From: Streptomyces silaceus
GTDB lineage: Bacteria; Actinomycetota; Actinomycetes; Streptomycetales; Streptomycetaceae
Length of the DNA stretch: 43,300 nt
Assembly: GCF_001419745.1 (NCBI RefSeq)
Contig: NZ_LIRJ01000283.1
Coordinates: 1-43,300, forward strand
Reading direction: 5' to 3'
Of the stretch, positions 27,696-36,018 are shown piece by piece. The notes below the pieces were generated by a model that worked only from the letters and a program-made list of their open reading frames with translations, searched no databases and was not told where the DNA came from. Positions within the stretch are counted from its first letter, which is position 1, and every line of letters starts with the position of its first letter. A program made the translations under genes and the position numbers.

Positions 27696-28610
27696 ATGGC
27701 AAGCAGCACTGTTCGGCCGAGTACCAAGGACAGCTCCCCGGAAGGCGACGTGGCGCGTCGGCTGCTGGATTCGGCCGCCGTGCTGGCGTACGACCCGGCG
27801 ACCGAGGTCGACTGGGAGACGCCGCTGGACCGCGACTGCCACGGCGCGAGCCCCGAGTGGAGCACGCTCTACGGCACCGCCTACTGGCGGGAGATGACCG
27901 AGGAACAGCGCAAGGAACTGACCCGGCAGGAAGCCGCGTCGGTGGCCAGCACGGGCATCTGGTTCGAGATGATCCTGCAGCAGATGGTCCTGCGCGACGT
28001 CTACGCCAAGGACCCCACCAGCGCCGAGGTCCAGTGGGCGCTCACCGAGATCGCCGAGGAGTGCCGCCACTCCATCATGTTCGCGCGCGGCGCCCAGAAG
28101 CTCGGCGCCCCCGCCTACCGCCCGCACCGGTTCGCCACCGAACTGGGCAGGGTCTTCAAGTCCGTCGCCTTCGGCGAGGCCGCGTACGCCGCGATCCTGG
28201 TGGCCGAAGAGGTCCTCGACGTCATGCAGCGCGACTGGATGCGCGACGAGCGGGTGGTGCCCTTCGTCCGCACCATCAACAACATCCATGTCGTCGAGGA
28301 GTCGCGGCACATGAAGTTCGCCCGCGACCAGACGCGCAAGCAGCTGGCGGGCGCGGGAAGGGCCCGGCGCCAGATCAACGCCCTCATCATCGCCATCGCG
28401 TCGTACGTCATCGTCACCAGCATGGTGAACCGCAAGGTGTACGTGAACGCGGGCCTGGACGAGGAGCGCGCGGTCGCCGAGGCGAAGGCCAACGAGCACC
28501 ACAAGTCCATGATGCGGTCGAGCTGTTCGGGCCTCATGGAGTTCCTGTCCTCCTGCGGCCTGCTCACCAGGCCGGCCCTCGTCTTCTACAAGCGCGCCCA
28601 CCTCATCTGA
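27696..28610 (+). CDS. AurF-like diiron oxygenase
   Basis: A 304-residue helical protein with the ferritin-like diiron ligands of the AurF family: Glu and His in EIAEECRHSIMF, Glu in LVAEEVLDV, and the H-x3-E-x2-H set in IHVVEESRHMKF. AurF oxidises an aryl amine to nitro; related enzymes act on other amines or lipids, so N-oxygenation is a possibility, not a conclusion. The downstream FprB-like gene (34 nt away) supplies an obvious electron source. The same pairing occurs in mycobacteria, from memory at Rv0885/fprB. That argues for a conserved chromosomal role rather than membership of the adjacent gene clusters. Confidence 0.87.
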   Translation: MASSTVRPSTKDSSPEGDVARRLLDSAAVLAYDPATEVDWETPLDRDCHGASPEWSTLYGTAYWREMTEEQRKELTRQEAASVASTGIWFEMILQQMVLRDVYAKDPTSAEVQWALTEIAEECRHSIMFARGAQKLGAPAYRPHRFATELGRVFKSVAFGEAAYAAILVAEEVLDVMQRDWMRDERVVPFVRTINNIHVVEESRHMKFARDQTRKQLAGAGRARRQINALIIAIASYVIVTSMVNRKVYVNAGLDEERAVAEAKANEHHKSMMRSSCSGLMEFLSSCGLLTRPALVFYKRAHLI

Positions 28611-28644
28611 GCCGACGGATCCGAGCCGAGCAGAGTCGACGACC

Positions 28645-30306
28645 ATGACCTACGCCATCACCCAGACCTGCTGCAGCGACGCCACCTGCGTCGCCGTCTG
28701 CCCGGTCAACTGCATCCACCCCACGCCGGAGGAGCGGGCGTTCGGCAGCACGGAGATGCTGCACATCGACCCCGCGACCTGCATCGCCTGCGGCGCCTGC
28801 GCCGACGCCTGCCCGGTCGACGCGATCTTCCCGGTGGACCGGCTGCCCGCCGAGCAGCGGGAGTACGCCGAGATCAACGCGGCGTACTTCGCGGGGGAGG
28901 GGGCCGAGACTGCCCCCGAAGCCGCCCCCGACGGGCCGAACTTCCATGCCTGGGGCGAGCCGTCCTTCCCGCGCGTCCTGCCCGCGGACTTCGCGCCGCT
29001 GAAGGTCGCCGTCGTCGGCACCGGACCCGCGGGCATGTACGCCGCGCAGGACCTGCTCCTGCACACCAGCGCCGAGGTGACGCTCATCGACCGGCTGCCG
29101 GTGGCCGGCGGTCTGGTCCGCTACGGTGTGGCGCCCGACCACCCCGCCACCAAGAAGGTCGGCGAGACCTTCGCGCGCTTCCACGCCCACCCCAGGGTGC
29201 GCATGCACCTGGGCCTGGACGTGGGCACCGACGTCACCCCGGAGGAGATCGCGGCCCATCACGACGCGGTGATCTACGCCGTGGGCGCCTCCGCCGACCG
29301 TCGGCTCTCCATCCCCGGCGAGGAGCTTCCCGGCAGCATCTCCGCGACCGGGTTCGTCGCCTGGTACAACGCCCACCCGGACGCCGCCCAGGACGCGATC
29401 GACCTGTCCGCGGAGCGCGCGGTCGTCGTCGGGAACGGCAACGTCGCCCTGGACGTCGCCCGGATCCTGCTCGCCGACCCCGACACCCTCGCCCGCACCG
29501 ACATCGCCGACCACGCGCTGCGTGCCCTGCGCGACAGCACGGTGCGCGAGGTGGTCCTGCTCGCCCGGCGCGGCCCCGAGGACGCCGCGTACACCAGGTC
29601 CGAACTGCTCGCCCTGAAGCATCTGCCGGACGTGGAGCTGGTCGTCGACGACCACGACCCCCGCATCGCGTCCGCCGTCGACGCCGCGGGCCCCCGGAAC
29701 AAGGCGGGCGTCCTCAAGGGCGTCGCACGCGAACGGATCGACGGCGAGAGGCCGCCCGCGCCGGGCCGCCGCATCGTCCTGCGCTTCCACTCCGAACCCG
29801 TCGAGGTGCTCGGCGAGGACCGGGTCGACGCCGTGCGCGTGAGGGCCGGGTCGGGGGAGCGGACGATCCCCGCGGGCCTGGTGCTGCGCGCCATCGGCTA
29901 CCGCGGACGGCCCGTCGCGGGGCTGCCCTTCGACGAGACGACCGGCACCGTCCCGCACGAGGGCGGCCGCGTCCAGGGGCTGCCCGGGACCTACGTCGTG
30001 GGGTGGATCAAGCGCGGTCCCAGCGGCGGTATCGGGGCCAACCGCACCTGCGCCGCCGAGACGGTCTCCACGCTGCTGGCCGACGCCGTCGCGGGCGCGC
30101 TGCCCGCTCCCGCGCACCCGCCGCGGGCCTTCCACCGCCTGGCCCGCCGCCGCAACCGCCAGGTGGTCGACGCCAAGGGGCTCGCCGCGATCGAGCGGGC
30201 CGAGACCGCCCGGGGCCGCGACGCGGGACGCCCGCGCGTCAAACTGGCCACGGTCGCCGAACTCGTCTCCACGGCTCGGGCGGGGCGGCCGGGTCTTTTG
30301 CGCTGA
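28645..30306 (+). CDS. fprB: Ferredoxin fused to ferredoxin-NADP reductase (FprB-like)
   Basis: A 553-residue protein. Residues 1-70 are a 7Fe/8Fe-type ferredoxin with two cysteine clusters (CCSDATCVAVCPVNC and CIACGACADACPVDA). From about 118 follows the adrenodoxin-reductase-like flavoprotein: FAD loop VAVVGTGPAGMYAAQ, PVAGGLVRYGVAPDHP, NADP loop VVVGNGNVALDVARIL, and the C-terminal GWIKRGPSGGIGANR. It passes electrons from NADPH through FAD to its own iron-sulphur clusters. The likely acceptor is the AurF-like oxygenase encoded just upstream. Length and layout match mycobacterial FprB. The ribosome-binding site is weak. Confidence 0.92.
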   Translation: MTYAITQTCCSDATCVAVCPVNCIHPTPEERAFGSTEMLHIDPATCIACGACADACPVDAIFPVDRLPAEQREYAEINAAYFAGEGAETAPEAAPDGPNFHAWGEPSFPRVLPADFAPLKVAVVGTGPAGMYAAQDLLLHTSAEVTLIDRLPVAGGLVRYGVAPDHPATKKVGETFARFHAHPRVRMHLGLDVGTDVTPEEIAAHHDAVIYAVGASADRRLSIPGEELPGSISATGFVAWYNAHPDAAQDAIDLSAERAVVVGNGNVALDVARILLADPDTLARTDIADHALRALRDSTVREVVLLARRGPEDAAYTRSELLALKHLPDVELVVDDHDPRIASAVDAAGPRNKAGVLKGVARERIDGERPPAPGRRIVLRFHSEPVEVLGEDRVDAVRVRAGSGERTIPAGLVLRAIGYRGRPVAGLPFDETTGTVPHEGGRVQGLPGTYVVGWIKRGPSGGIGANRTCAAETVSTLLADAVAGALPAPAHPPRAFHRLARRRNRQVVDAKGLAAIERAETARGRDAGRPRVKLATVAELVSTARAGRPGLLR

Positions 30307-30582
30307 CGCCCGGGAGGCGCTCCGTACCGGGAGCCCGGACATGCAGGTGCGGCCGCGCGGCTCCCCCCAGATGGCGCGGCCGACCCGCCTCAACTACCGC
30401 CTCGGCGCGCGGGAGTTCACCGAGGGCAATAGGAGCATTCGGTCGACGCCCCTCATGTGAGGACCTCGTTCGAAAGCCCCCGTCGTTGTCTACGCCTACC
30501 CGTGTCGTGGGGCCCACACCCTTTGAAGTCCGGAACACCACGCGGGAGTACTCGCGTGCACAGGCGCACCGGCACAACGGCG
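30307..30582. other. Region between fprB-like gene and the tRNA terminator
   Basis: No supported gene. GCTCC-N6-GGAGC just after the fprB stop could be a weak terminator. A 39-codon plus-strand ORF from ATG 30341 has GGGAG 7 nt upstream, but no other coding sign. The stretch is less GC-rich from about 30440 on. Confidence 0.4.
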
Positions 30583-30617
30583 GAAGGCCCCGGATCCCAT
30601 CGGAATCCGGGGCCTTC
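30583..30617 (-). terminator. Terminator hairpin of the tRNA-Gly gene
   Basis: A perfect 13-bp stem (GAAGGCCCCGGAT with ATCCGGGGCCTTC) and a 9-nt loop. Reading on the minus strand it starts 8 nt after the tRNA discriminator base, a typical position for a tRNA transcript end. There is no U-tract, as usual in streptomycetes. Confidence 0.75.
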
Positions 30618-30625
30618 GCGTCACG

Positions 30626-30695
30626 AGCGCTGGGCAGGCCTTGCACCTGCATTTCCCCGCAGGAAGCGGGGCGTCTTTCCTTGGACGACCAACGC
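30626..30695 (-). tRNA. tRNA-Gly (anticodon UCC), non-canonical T loop
   Basis: Folded by eye on the minus strand: acceptor GCGTTGG/CCAGCGC (7 bp, one U-G); T8, C9; D stem GTC/GAC with loop CAAGGAAA (A14, G18, G19, A21 present); anticodon stem CCCCG/CGGGG with loop CTTCCTG giving UCC; variable AAAT; T stem GCAGG/CCTGC with loop TGCAAGG; discriminator T73. CCA is not encoded. G1-C72, C2-G71, U73, C35 and C36 are the known bacterial glycine identity elements, so charging by GlyRS is expected. Oddities are G in place of U at position 55, a 3-bp D stem and a short 8-nt D loop. TACAGT on the minus strand (30741-30736), about 40 nt upstream, may be the -10 box. Confidence 0.82.
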
Positions 30696-30795
30696 CGGGC
30701 CCGGCACCGTCAGTTCGGCGGCGAGCACATGATCGACTGTACCCCAGGGGGCGGGCCCGGCGGAAATCGGCGGGCGAAGGGCGTCCCACGGGCGG

Positions 30796-31839
30796 TCACT
30801 GGATGCTCCAGCGGTGCGGATGGCCGGGGTCGGCGGGGCAGGAGAAGATGTTGAGCTCGCCCGCCCGCCCCACCACGACCTCCGTGGGTGTGGCCGTCCC
30901 GAAGGCGACCGGCCGCCCCTCCTCGCGCGGGACCCAGCTCCTGCTGCCGCCGTCCCACTCGGAGCTGTCGATCGTCAGGAGCAGTTCCATCGGTGTCGCG
31001 CAGGAGCGGCAGTCCATGCGCGACGGGTCGGTCAGGTGCCAGGAGGCGAATCCGCCGGCGCGCCAGCCCGGCGGGATCGACAAGTCGTACTGATAGGCGG
31101 GCGGTTCGGGACCCTCCTCGTCCCCGGACTCCTCACGCGCCGCCTCGGCCTCCTCCTCCAGCTCCTCCTCCCAGGCGTCGATGCGGGCGCGCAGGTCCTC
31201 CGGCAGCAGCCCCGCGAACGGGTACGTGGTGACCTGCTCGGGGTGCAGCACGCACGGCTCCGCCACATAGCCCGGATAGCCCACGACGGCGGGCAGGGGA
31301 GCCGTCGCCAGCGGCTCGGTGATCTCCCACGAGCGGTGCCAGCGCAGCTCCACGGACATGCCGTGGCCGGTCCTGCCGTGCCGGTCGAAGGGGCACCAGA
31401 AGACCTGGAGCAGGTCGCCGCCGTCCGGGCCCGCGCGCAGGTCGGGGACGTCCCGCCGGTAGAGCTGCGCGACGCCGATCATCGGGATCGCGTCGGTGTC
31501 GGCGAGCCCCGGGACGCGGTGCTCCTTGTCGAGTTCGTCCAGCAGTTCGCGCTCCTCGTCCGTCAGGCCGCGGGGCGCTTCCCCCGCCCGTGCCCCGGTG
31601 AGGATCCGCCGCGCACGGTGGATGTCCTCGACGCGGCGCCCGCGCCCGCGGTGGTGCGGCTCGGTGCACACCGGCCAGGGCTCGCCGGCCGGCCACAGCA
31701 GGGGCCCGCCCACGTGGCTGTCCGCGGCGGTCGGGCTGCCCGGCCTCGGGTGCAGCCGGGTCGTCGTCCCGCGGTGCGCGGCCAGTTCCGGGAAGAGGGC
31801 CTCGACGTCGAGCGGGCGGGGCGGCGTGGTTCTCGTCAT
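30796..31839 (-). CDS. DUF1963/YwqG-like cytoplasmic protein
   Basis: A 347-residue protein from ATG 31839 (a longer frame to 31887 is less likely). I recognise the streptomycete YwqG/DUF1963-like pattern DSHVGGPLLWPAGEPWPVC near 56-74, then IPMIGVAQLYRRDVP, LLQVFWCPFDRH, SVELRWHRSW and a C-terminal C-R-S-C / WVPREE / FSCPADPGHPHRW region. CRSC with the late cysteine and histidines could bind zinc. An acidic linker (EEELEEEAEAAREESGDEEG) lies near 238-260. No enzyme function is known to me. There is no signal peptide. The gene stands alone, 100 bp from the tRNA. Confidence 0.68.
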   Translation of the reverse strand: MTRTTPPRPLDVEALFPELAAHRGTTTRLHPRPGSPTAADSHVGGPLLWPAGEPWPVCTEPHHRGRGRRVEDIHRARRILTGARAGEAPRGLTDEERELLDELDKEHRVPGLADTDAIPMIGVAQLYRRDVPDLRAGPDGGDLLQVFWCPFDRHGRTGHGMSVELRWHRSWEITEPLATAPLPAVVGYPGYVAEPCVLHPEQVTTYPFAGLLPEDLRARIDAWEEELEEEAEAAREESGDEEGPEPPAYQYDLSIPPGWRAGGFASWHLTDPSRMDCRSCATPMELLLTIDSSEWDGGSRSWVPREEGRPVAFGTATPTEVVVGRAGELNIFSCPADPGHPHRWSIQ

Positions 31840-32000
31840 GACGGCGACCCTAGACACCACCCGTCGCACACATTCCATGGACCCCATGTGTCACAGGAGT
31901 CACGCGGACGGACAGCTTCCCCTCCTGGTTCTGCCGTTCTTTCCGGTGTCCTGCCCGGACTGACGGCGTCCGCGACGCCGTACGCCCTACGATCGCCCGC

Positions 32001-32948
32001 ATGCTGCTGCGCCGGAAGTTACGGATGGTCATGTCCCTCGTCGTGGCGCTCGCCGCCGCCCTGGTCTGGGCGGTGGGGAGCAGCGCGTCGGCGGCACCCG
32101 ACGACAACGAAAGACCGCCCTCAGGGCGGCAGTTGCTCTTCTACAACCATGCCTACGGCGTGCTCGACCGCGAGACGGCCGACGCCATCGAGCACTCCAC
32201 GTACCTGCCCGAATTCGCCAATTTCCAGGTCCGCACCACCACCGGATCGGACGGGAACGTGTGGACCGGCCGCTATCTGATGGGCCGCGAGACCTACCTC
32301 GAACTGTTCGGTGTCGGTGATGTGGCGGGCAAGGACGGGGAGTTCGGCTCCACCGGAATGGGCCTGTCCGTCGAGCGAGAGGGCGACCTCGCGACGGTGG
32401 ACAAGCGGGTGCGGGACCTCGGGATCACCCCGACCGGGTTCCTCCAGACCCGCGACTTCGGCGACGGCGTCCCCGTCCCGTGGTTCGACGGCTTCTTCTC
32501 CTTCCCCGCCAACGAGTACGACTCCTTCGGTGCCTGGACGATGGAGTACCGGAAGGAGTACTTCGCCGACCCGCGCGGCAAGACGGAGCCGCCCAACCAC
32601 CCCGGTGACGTGGGCCGGGAGCGCTACCTCAACGACGACTACAGCACCCGTCTCATGCGCGACGTGACCTCGATCCGGCTCGCGATGTCCGCGCGTGACG
32701 TGGCGAGCACGGAACCGGTGCTGCGGGCCGGCGGATTCACCGTACGGACCGCGGGCGACGGCCTCGTGGCGACGCGGGGCGGCACCACGATCAAGCTCGA
32801 CGCGACCTCGCGTGCGGACGCGGGTCTGAAGGAGGTGTCGTTCTCGCTCAACAAGTCCGTCAAGCGCCATGTGGAACGGATCGGCCGCTCCACGCTCACC
32901 GTCGGCCCGGGGTCCTCGGCCGTGTGGACCTTCGACGAGCCCCAGTGA
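32001..32948 (+). CDS. Secreted DUF5829-like protein
   Basis: A 315-residue protein. Residues 1-32 are a signal peptide (RMVMSLVVALAAALVWAVGSSASA). The mature part opens with LLFYNHAYGVLDRETADAI, the pattern I associate with DUF5829, a VOC/glyoxalase-like fold; later segments include GRYLMGRETYLELF, GLSVEREGDLATVDKRV and IRLAMSARDVAS. The His in YNHAY and the Glu in ETYLELF may be metal ligands by analogy with VOC proteins. No ribosome-binding site is visible, and TACGAT (31988-31993) is placed so that transcription would begin at the ATG, so the mRNA may be leaderless. Function unknown. Confidence 0.65.
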   Translation: MLLRRKLRMVMSLVVALAAALVWAVGSSASAAPDDNERPPSGRQLLFYNHAYGVLDRETADAIEHSTYLPEFANFQVRTTTGSDGNVWTGRYLMGRETYLELFGVGDVAGKDGEFGSTGMGLSVEREGDLATVDKRVRDLGITPTGFLQTRDFGDGVPVPWFDGFFSFPANEYDSFGAWTMEYRKEYFADPRGKTEPPNHPGDVGRERYLNDDYSTRLMRDVTSIRLAMSARDVASTEPVLRAGGFTVRTAGDGLVATRGGTTIKLDATSRADAGLKEVSFSLNKSVKRHVERIGRSTLTVGPGSSAVWTFDEPQ

Positions 32949-32961
32949 TGCGCTCGTCCGG

Positions 32962-32990
32962 TTGATCACTCTTTGGCCGGAAAGCATCGT
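32962..32990 (+). promoter_or_regulatory. Possible promoter of the dissected NRPS operon
   Basis: TTGATC (32962-32967), a 17-bp spacer and CATCGT (32985-32990), about 65 bp upstream of the carrier-protein ATG. The -10 match is only moderate. Confidence 0.35.
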
Positions 32991-33055
32991 TGCCGCCCCC
33001 TTGCGCTGATGTCAGCATCGACGGACGCCGCGTTGCTCTGCCTTGGGGGAGGCTG

Positions 33056-33397
33056 ATGCCGGTGGACCACCGTCCAACGGTCGACGGAGCGAGCGCACGC
33101 GACGCGCTCGGCATGAGCTCCGGGTACGTCGCGCCGCGCACCACCACGGAACACAGACTCGCCGTCCTCTGGGACACCGGCCTCGGCGTCTCACCGGTCG
33201 GTGTCGAGGACGACTTCTTCGAGCTCGGCGGCGACTCGCTGCTCGCCGCCGAGCTCCAACTCGCCATCGACCAGGAGTTCGGCGTCGAGGTGCCCGCCGC
33301 GGCGCTGTTCCTGACGCCCACCATCGCCGCCCTCGCCGAGGCCGTCGAGGCCGCGGAAAAGAACGGCGCGGCGCCGGGACCGGAGCCGGCCCGGTGA
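33056..33397 (+). CDS. Stand-alone peptidyl carrier protein (phosphopantetheine site)
   Basis: A 113-residue protein with GGGGAGG just before ATG 33056. The carrier motif DDFFELGGDSLLAAEL contains Ser61, which takes the phosphopantetheine arm. The 30 N-terminal residues (GYVAPRTTTEHRLAVLW) match the usual NRPS PCP entry (APRTxxE), so it is a PCP rather than a fatty-acid ACP. The C-terminal tail is Ala/Pro/Glu-rich. It is the first gene of a four-gene operon and presumably carries the amino acid activated by the adenylation protein while the P450 acts on it. Its stop overlaps the P450 start (GTGA). Confidence 0.92.
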   Translation: MPVDHRPTVDGASARDALGMSSGYVAPRTTTEHRLAVLWDTGLGVSPVGVEDDFFELGGDSLLAAELQLAIDQEFGVEVPAAALFLTPTIAALAEAVEAAEKNGAAPGPEPAR

Positions 33398-34644
33398 GCA
33401 GCCGGGCCCCGGAGGTCGACCTCGCCGATCCGGCCCTGTACGCCGAAGGAGACCCGCACGCGGCCTGGCGCGCCCTGCGCGAACACGCCCCCGTGCACTG
33501 GCAGTCGGTCTCGGGCACCCTCGGATTCTGGTCCGTGACCCGGTACGCCGACGTCGAACGCGTCCTGGAGGACCACGCCCACTTCACCTCCGAACGCGGC
33601 ACCCTGCTCAGCATCCTCGGCCGCGACGACCCCGCCGCGGGCCGCCAGATGGCCGTCACCGACCCGCCCCGCCACGACCGGATGCGGGCCCCGCTGCACC
33701 GCGCCCTGCGCCTGCGCTCGGCCGAGGCGCACGCGGAGCCGATCCGCGCCGGGATCCGCGACCTGCTGCCCGAGGCCCCGCCCGAGGGCCTGGACCTCGA
33801 CCTCTCCGCGGCCTGCGCGCAGCTCCCGCTGGTGGTGCTCGGGCCCCTGCTCGGACTGCCCGCCGCCGACCGGCCGCGACTGGTCGGGCTCGCGATGATG
33901 TGCGCCGCCGAGGACGACCCGGAGCACCAGCTCCCCGGCGGCCCCGAGGCGACCCTGGAACGCGGACACCGCGAACTCTTCGCGTACTTCGCCGACCTGG
34001 TCCGCGACCGGCGCCGTACCCACCGCGAGCGGCCCCCGCACGACTCCGGCGACCTCGTCGACCTCCTCCTGACCATGGAGGTCGACGGTGAGCGACTGAC
34101 GCCCGGCGAGGTCCTGTCCAACTGCTACAGCCTGCTCCTCGGGGCGAGCGTGACCCTCGCCCACGTCCCGCCCGCCGCCGTCCTCGAACTCACCCGCACC
34201 GGCCGGTACGCGCACTGGGCGACCCGCCCCGAACTCCTGGACAGCGGGGTGGAGGAGGCGCTGCGCTGGGCGTCGCCCGCGAGCCACTTCATGCGGCACG
34301 CACGCCGCCCCCTCGACCTCGCGGGCGTACGCGTCGCGCAGGGGGAGGCCGTCGTGGCGTGGCTCGGCTCCGCCAACCACGACGCCGCGGTCTTCGACCG
34401 GCCCGGCGACTTCGACCCGGCCCGCCGCCCCAACCGGCACCTGGCGTTCGGCGCGGGCCCGCACTACTGCGCCGGAGCGGGCATCGCCCGGGTCACGCTC
34501 CGGCTGTTCTTCGCGGAACTGTTCGCCCGGTACGCGGAGATCGAGGTGACCGGCGCGCCACGACGGGCCCGGTCGACCTTCCTCAGCGGCATCACCCACC
34601 TGCCCGTACGCGTTCGGCCGAGGCGGAAGGAGGCGGCGCGGTGA
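33394..34644 (+). CDS. Cytochrome P450, probably acting on a carrier-bound amino acid
   Basis: A 416-residue soluble P450. The heme loop is FGAGPHYCAGAGIAR, with Cys359 the axial ligand; E-x-x-R is EEALR. The I-helix reads LLLGASVTLAHV, so the usual acid before the conserved Thr is Val. Altered I-helices of this kind occur in P450s that hydroxylate PCP-tethered amino acids (NikQ/NovI group, from memory), which fits the adjacent carrier protein. Beta-hydroxylation of the tethered residue is the predicted reaction. GTG 33394 overlaps the PCP stop, and its own stop overlaps the next GTG. No ferredoxin gene is adjacent; the FprB-like gene 3 kb upstream is a possible but unproven donor. Confidence 0.9.
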   Translation: MSSRAPEVDLADPALYAEGDPHAAWRALREHAPVHWQSVSGTLGFWSVTRYADVERVLEDHAHFTSERGTLLSILGRDDPAAGRQMAVTDPPRHDRMRAPLHRALRLRSAEAHAEPIRAGIRDLLPEAPPEGLDLDLSAACAQLPLVVLGPLLGLPAADRPRLVGLAMMCAAEDDPEHQLPGGPEATLERGHRELFAYFADLVRDRRRTHRERPPHDSGDLVDLLLTMEVDGERLTPGEVLSNCYSLLLGASVTLAHVPPAAVLELTRTGRYAHWATRPELLDSGVEEALRWASPASHFMRHARRPLDLAGVRVAQGEAVVAWLGSANHDAAVFDRPGDFDPARRPNRHLAFGAGPHYCAGAGIARVTLRLFFAELFARYAEIEVTGAPRRARSTFLSGITHLPVRVRPRRKEAAR

Positions 34645-36017
34645 CGGCAGCCACGCCAGGGGGATCAAAGAGCACGCACGGCCCAGGGCCGCGCGCCGGA
34701 GGGGCCCCCGCCGCACCGGGAGCGGACGCCCCGGCCGCGTACGAGACCCACGAGGCGACCTACGCGCAGGACCTCCTCGACCTCGTGGAGACCCTGCTGC
34801 CCGGCACCGTCCACCAACCGGGCTTCCTGGTCCGCGCGGCGTACCACGTGCCGGGGCCGGTGGACGAGCGGATCCTGCGGCAGGCCCTCGACGACGTCGT
34901 CGCCCGCCACGGCGCGCTGCGCACCCAGCTGGTGCACGAGGACGGCGCCCTGCGCCAGCGCGTGCTGCCGCCGATGCCCGCCCGGCTGACCGTCGACCTC
35001 CTCGCCCCCGGCGAATCGGTCGACGACTGGATCGCCGAGGTCACCACCCGACCCCACCCCAGCGACGAACCACCGCTGCTCTGGGCCTACCTGGGCCGCC
35101 GCGACGGCGCGCAGGGCGCCCGGGAAGAGGCGGTGCTCGTCCTCGTAGCCCACCACATCGCCGCCGACGCCTGGTCGCAGGACGTGCTGGAACGCGATCT
35201 CGCCGCCGCCTACACCGCGCGGCTCCACGGCCGAGGGGCGCTGCCCGTCGACGTCATGCAGTACGCCGACATCGCGGTGGAGGACCGCAGCGACAAGTGG
35301 CAGGCCCGCATCGGCGAGGCCCTGCCGTACTGGCGCGACCGGCTCACCGGCGCCGAAGGCCTCGGACTGCCCGCCGAGCACCCCGACGCCGCCCCGGGGC
35401 CGACCGCCGTGCACCCCTTCCGCATCGACGACGGACTCCGCGACGCCGTGCGGAACACCGCCCGACGCGGGCGCACCACGCCGTTCACGCTGCTCCTGAC
35501 CGCCTTCGTCGGCGCGCTCCTGCCGCCGGGCGACGCGATGGTGCCGGTGATCACCGCGGGCCGCATCCCCTCCGAATGGCACACCGTCGGATTCCTCCTC
35601 AACGTCCTGCAGATCCGCGTCGACAACCCGGGCCCCGGCGGCCTCGCCGAGCTGCGCCCGCGCGTCGACAGCCGGTGCCGCGAGGCGTACGCCAACGACA
35701 TCCCGCTGATCCCCGTACTGCGCCAGAACCCGCAGCTGCTGGGCCGCATGACCGCGCGCGACCGCGTCGCCCCGGCGTTCCAGATGATCGTCCGCCCGCC
35801 GGCCCGCGCCTCCCGGGAACCCTCCGCCCTCGCCCTGGACCGGATGCCGCTGGACACCCAGCCGCCGCTGCCGATCCCGCTGCCCTTCCTCTGGACGATG
35901 CGCTGGGACGACGAGCCGGGTGGGTACGTCACCTACGACGCCCACCTGTTCGGCGCCGCCTGGATGGAGCGGGCCGTCGCGACCTACCTCGACGCCCTGA
36001 CGGAACTGGTCCGTTGA
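34641..36017 (+). CDS. Stand-alone NRPS condensation domain protein
   Basis: A 458-residue protein from GTG 34641 with GGAGG upstream. The catalytic HHxxxDxW motif is HHIAADAWS (His171, His172, Asp176). Earlier motifs are present (HGALRTQLV near 90), and later ones are recognisable (RIPSEWHTVGFLLNVLQIRV). The final D-F-G-W-G motif is not seen. The first 35 residues are a disordered Ala/Pro/Gly stretch. With no thioesterase in the operon, this protein may join the carrier-bound amino acid to a free amine or another carrier and so release it. Partners cannot be named. Confidence 0.88.
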   Translation: MTAATPGGSKSTHGPGPRAGGAPAAPGADAPAAYETHEATYAQDLLDLVETLLPGTVHQPGFLVRAAYHVPGPVDERILRQALDDVVARHGALRTQLVHEDGALRQRVLPPMPARLTVDLLAPGESVDDWIAEVTTRPHPSDEPPLLWAYLGRRDGAQGAREEAVLVLVAHHIAADAWSQDVLERDLAAAYTARLHGRGALPVDVMQYADIAVEDRSDKWQARIGEALPYWRDRLTGAEGLGLPAEHPDAAPGPTAVHPFRIDDGLRDAVRNTARRGRTTPFTLLLTAFVGALLPPGDAMVPVITAGRIPSEWHTVGFLLNVLQIRVDNPGPGGLAELRPRVDSRCREAYANDIPLIPVLRQNPQLLGRMTARDRVAPAFQMIVRPPARASREPSALALDRMPLDTQPPLPIPLPFLWTMRWDDEPGGYVTYDAHLFGAAWMERAVATYLDALTELVR

Positions 36018-36018
36018 C

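Noticed and set aside
30341..30460. 39-codon plus-strand ORF with GGGAG upstream
   Set aside because: Arg-rich, no recognisable pattern and a position just after a probable terminator; support is too weak.
30626..30695. tRNA as attachment site of an integrated element
   Set aside because: No integrase, excisionase or second copy of the tRNA end is present on either side within the window.
30457..30795. Short plus-strand ORFs over the tRNA region
   Set aside because: The region folds as a tRNA and its terminator on the minus strand.
33056..33397. Fatty-acid or polyketide ACP
   Set aside because: The APRTxxE entry, DDFFELGGDSL motif and adjacent A and C proteins indicate a peptidyl carrier.
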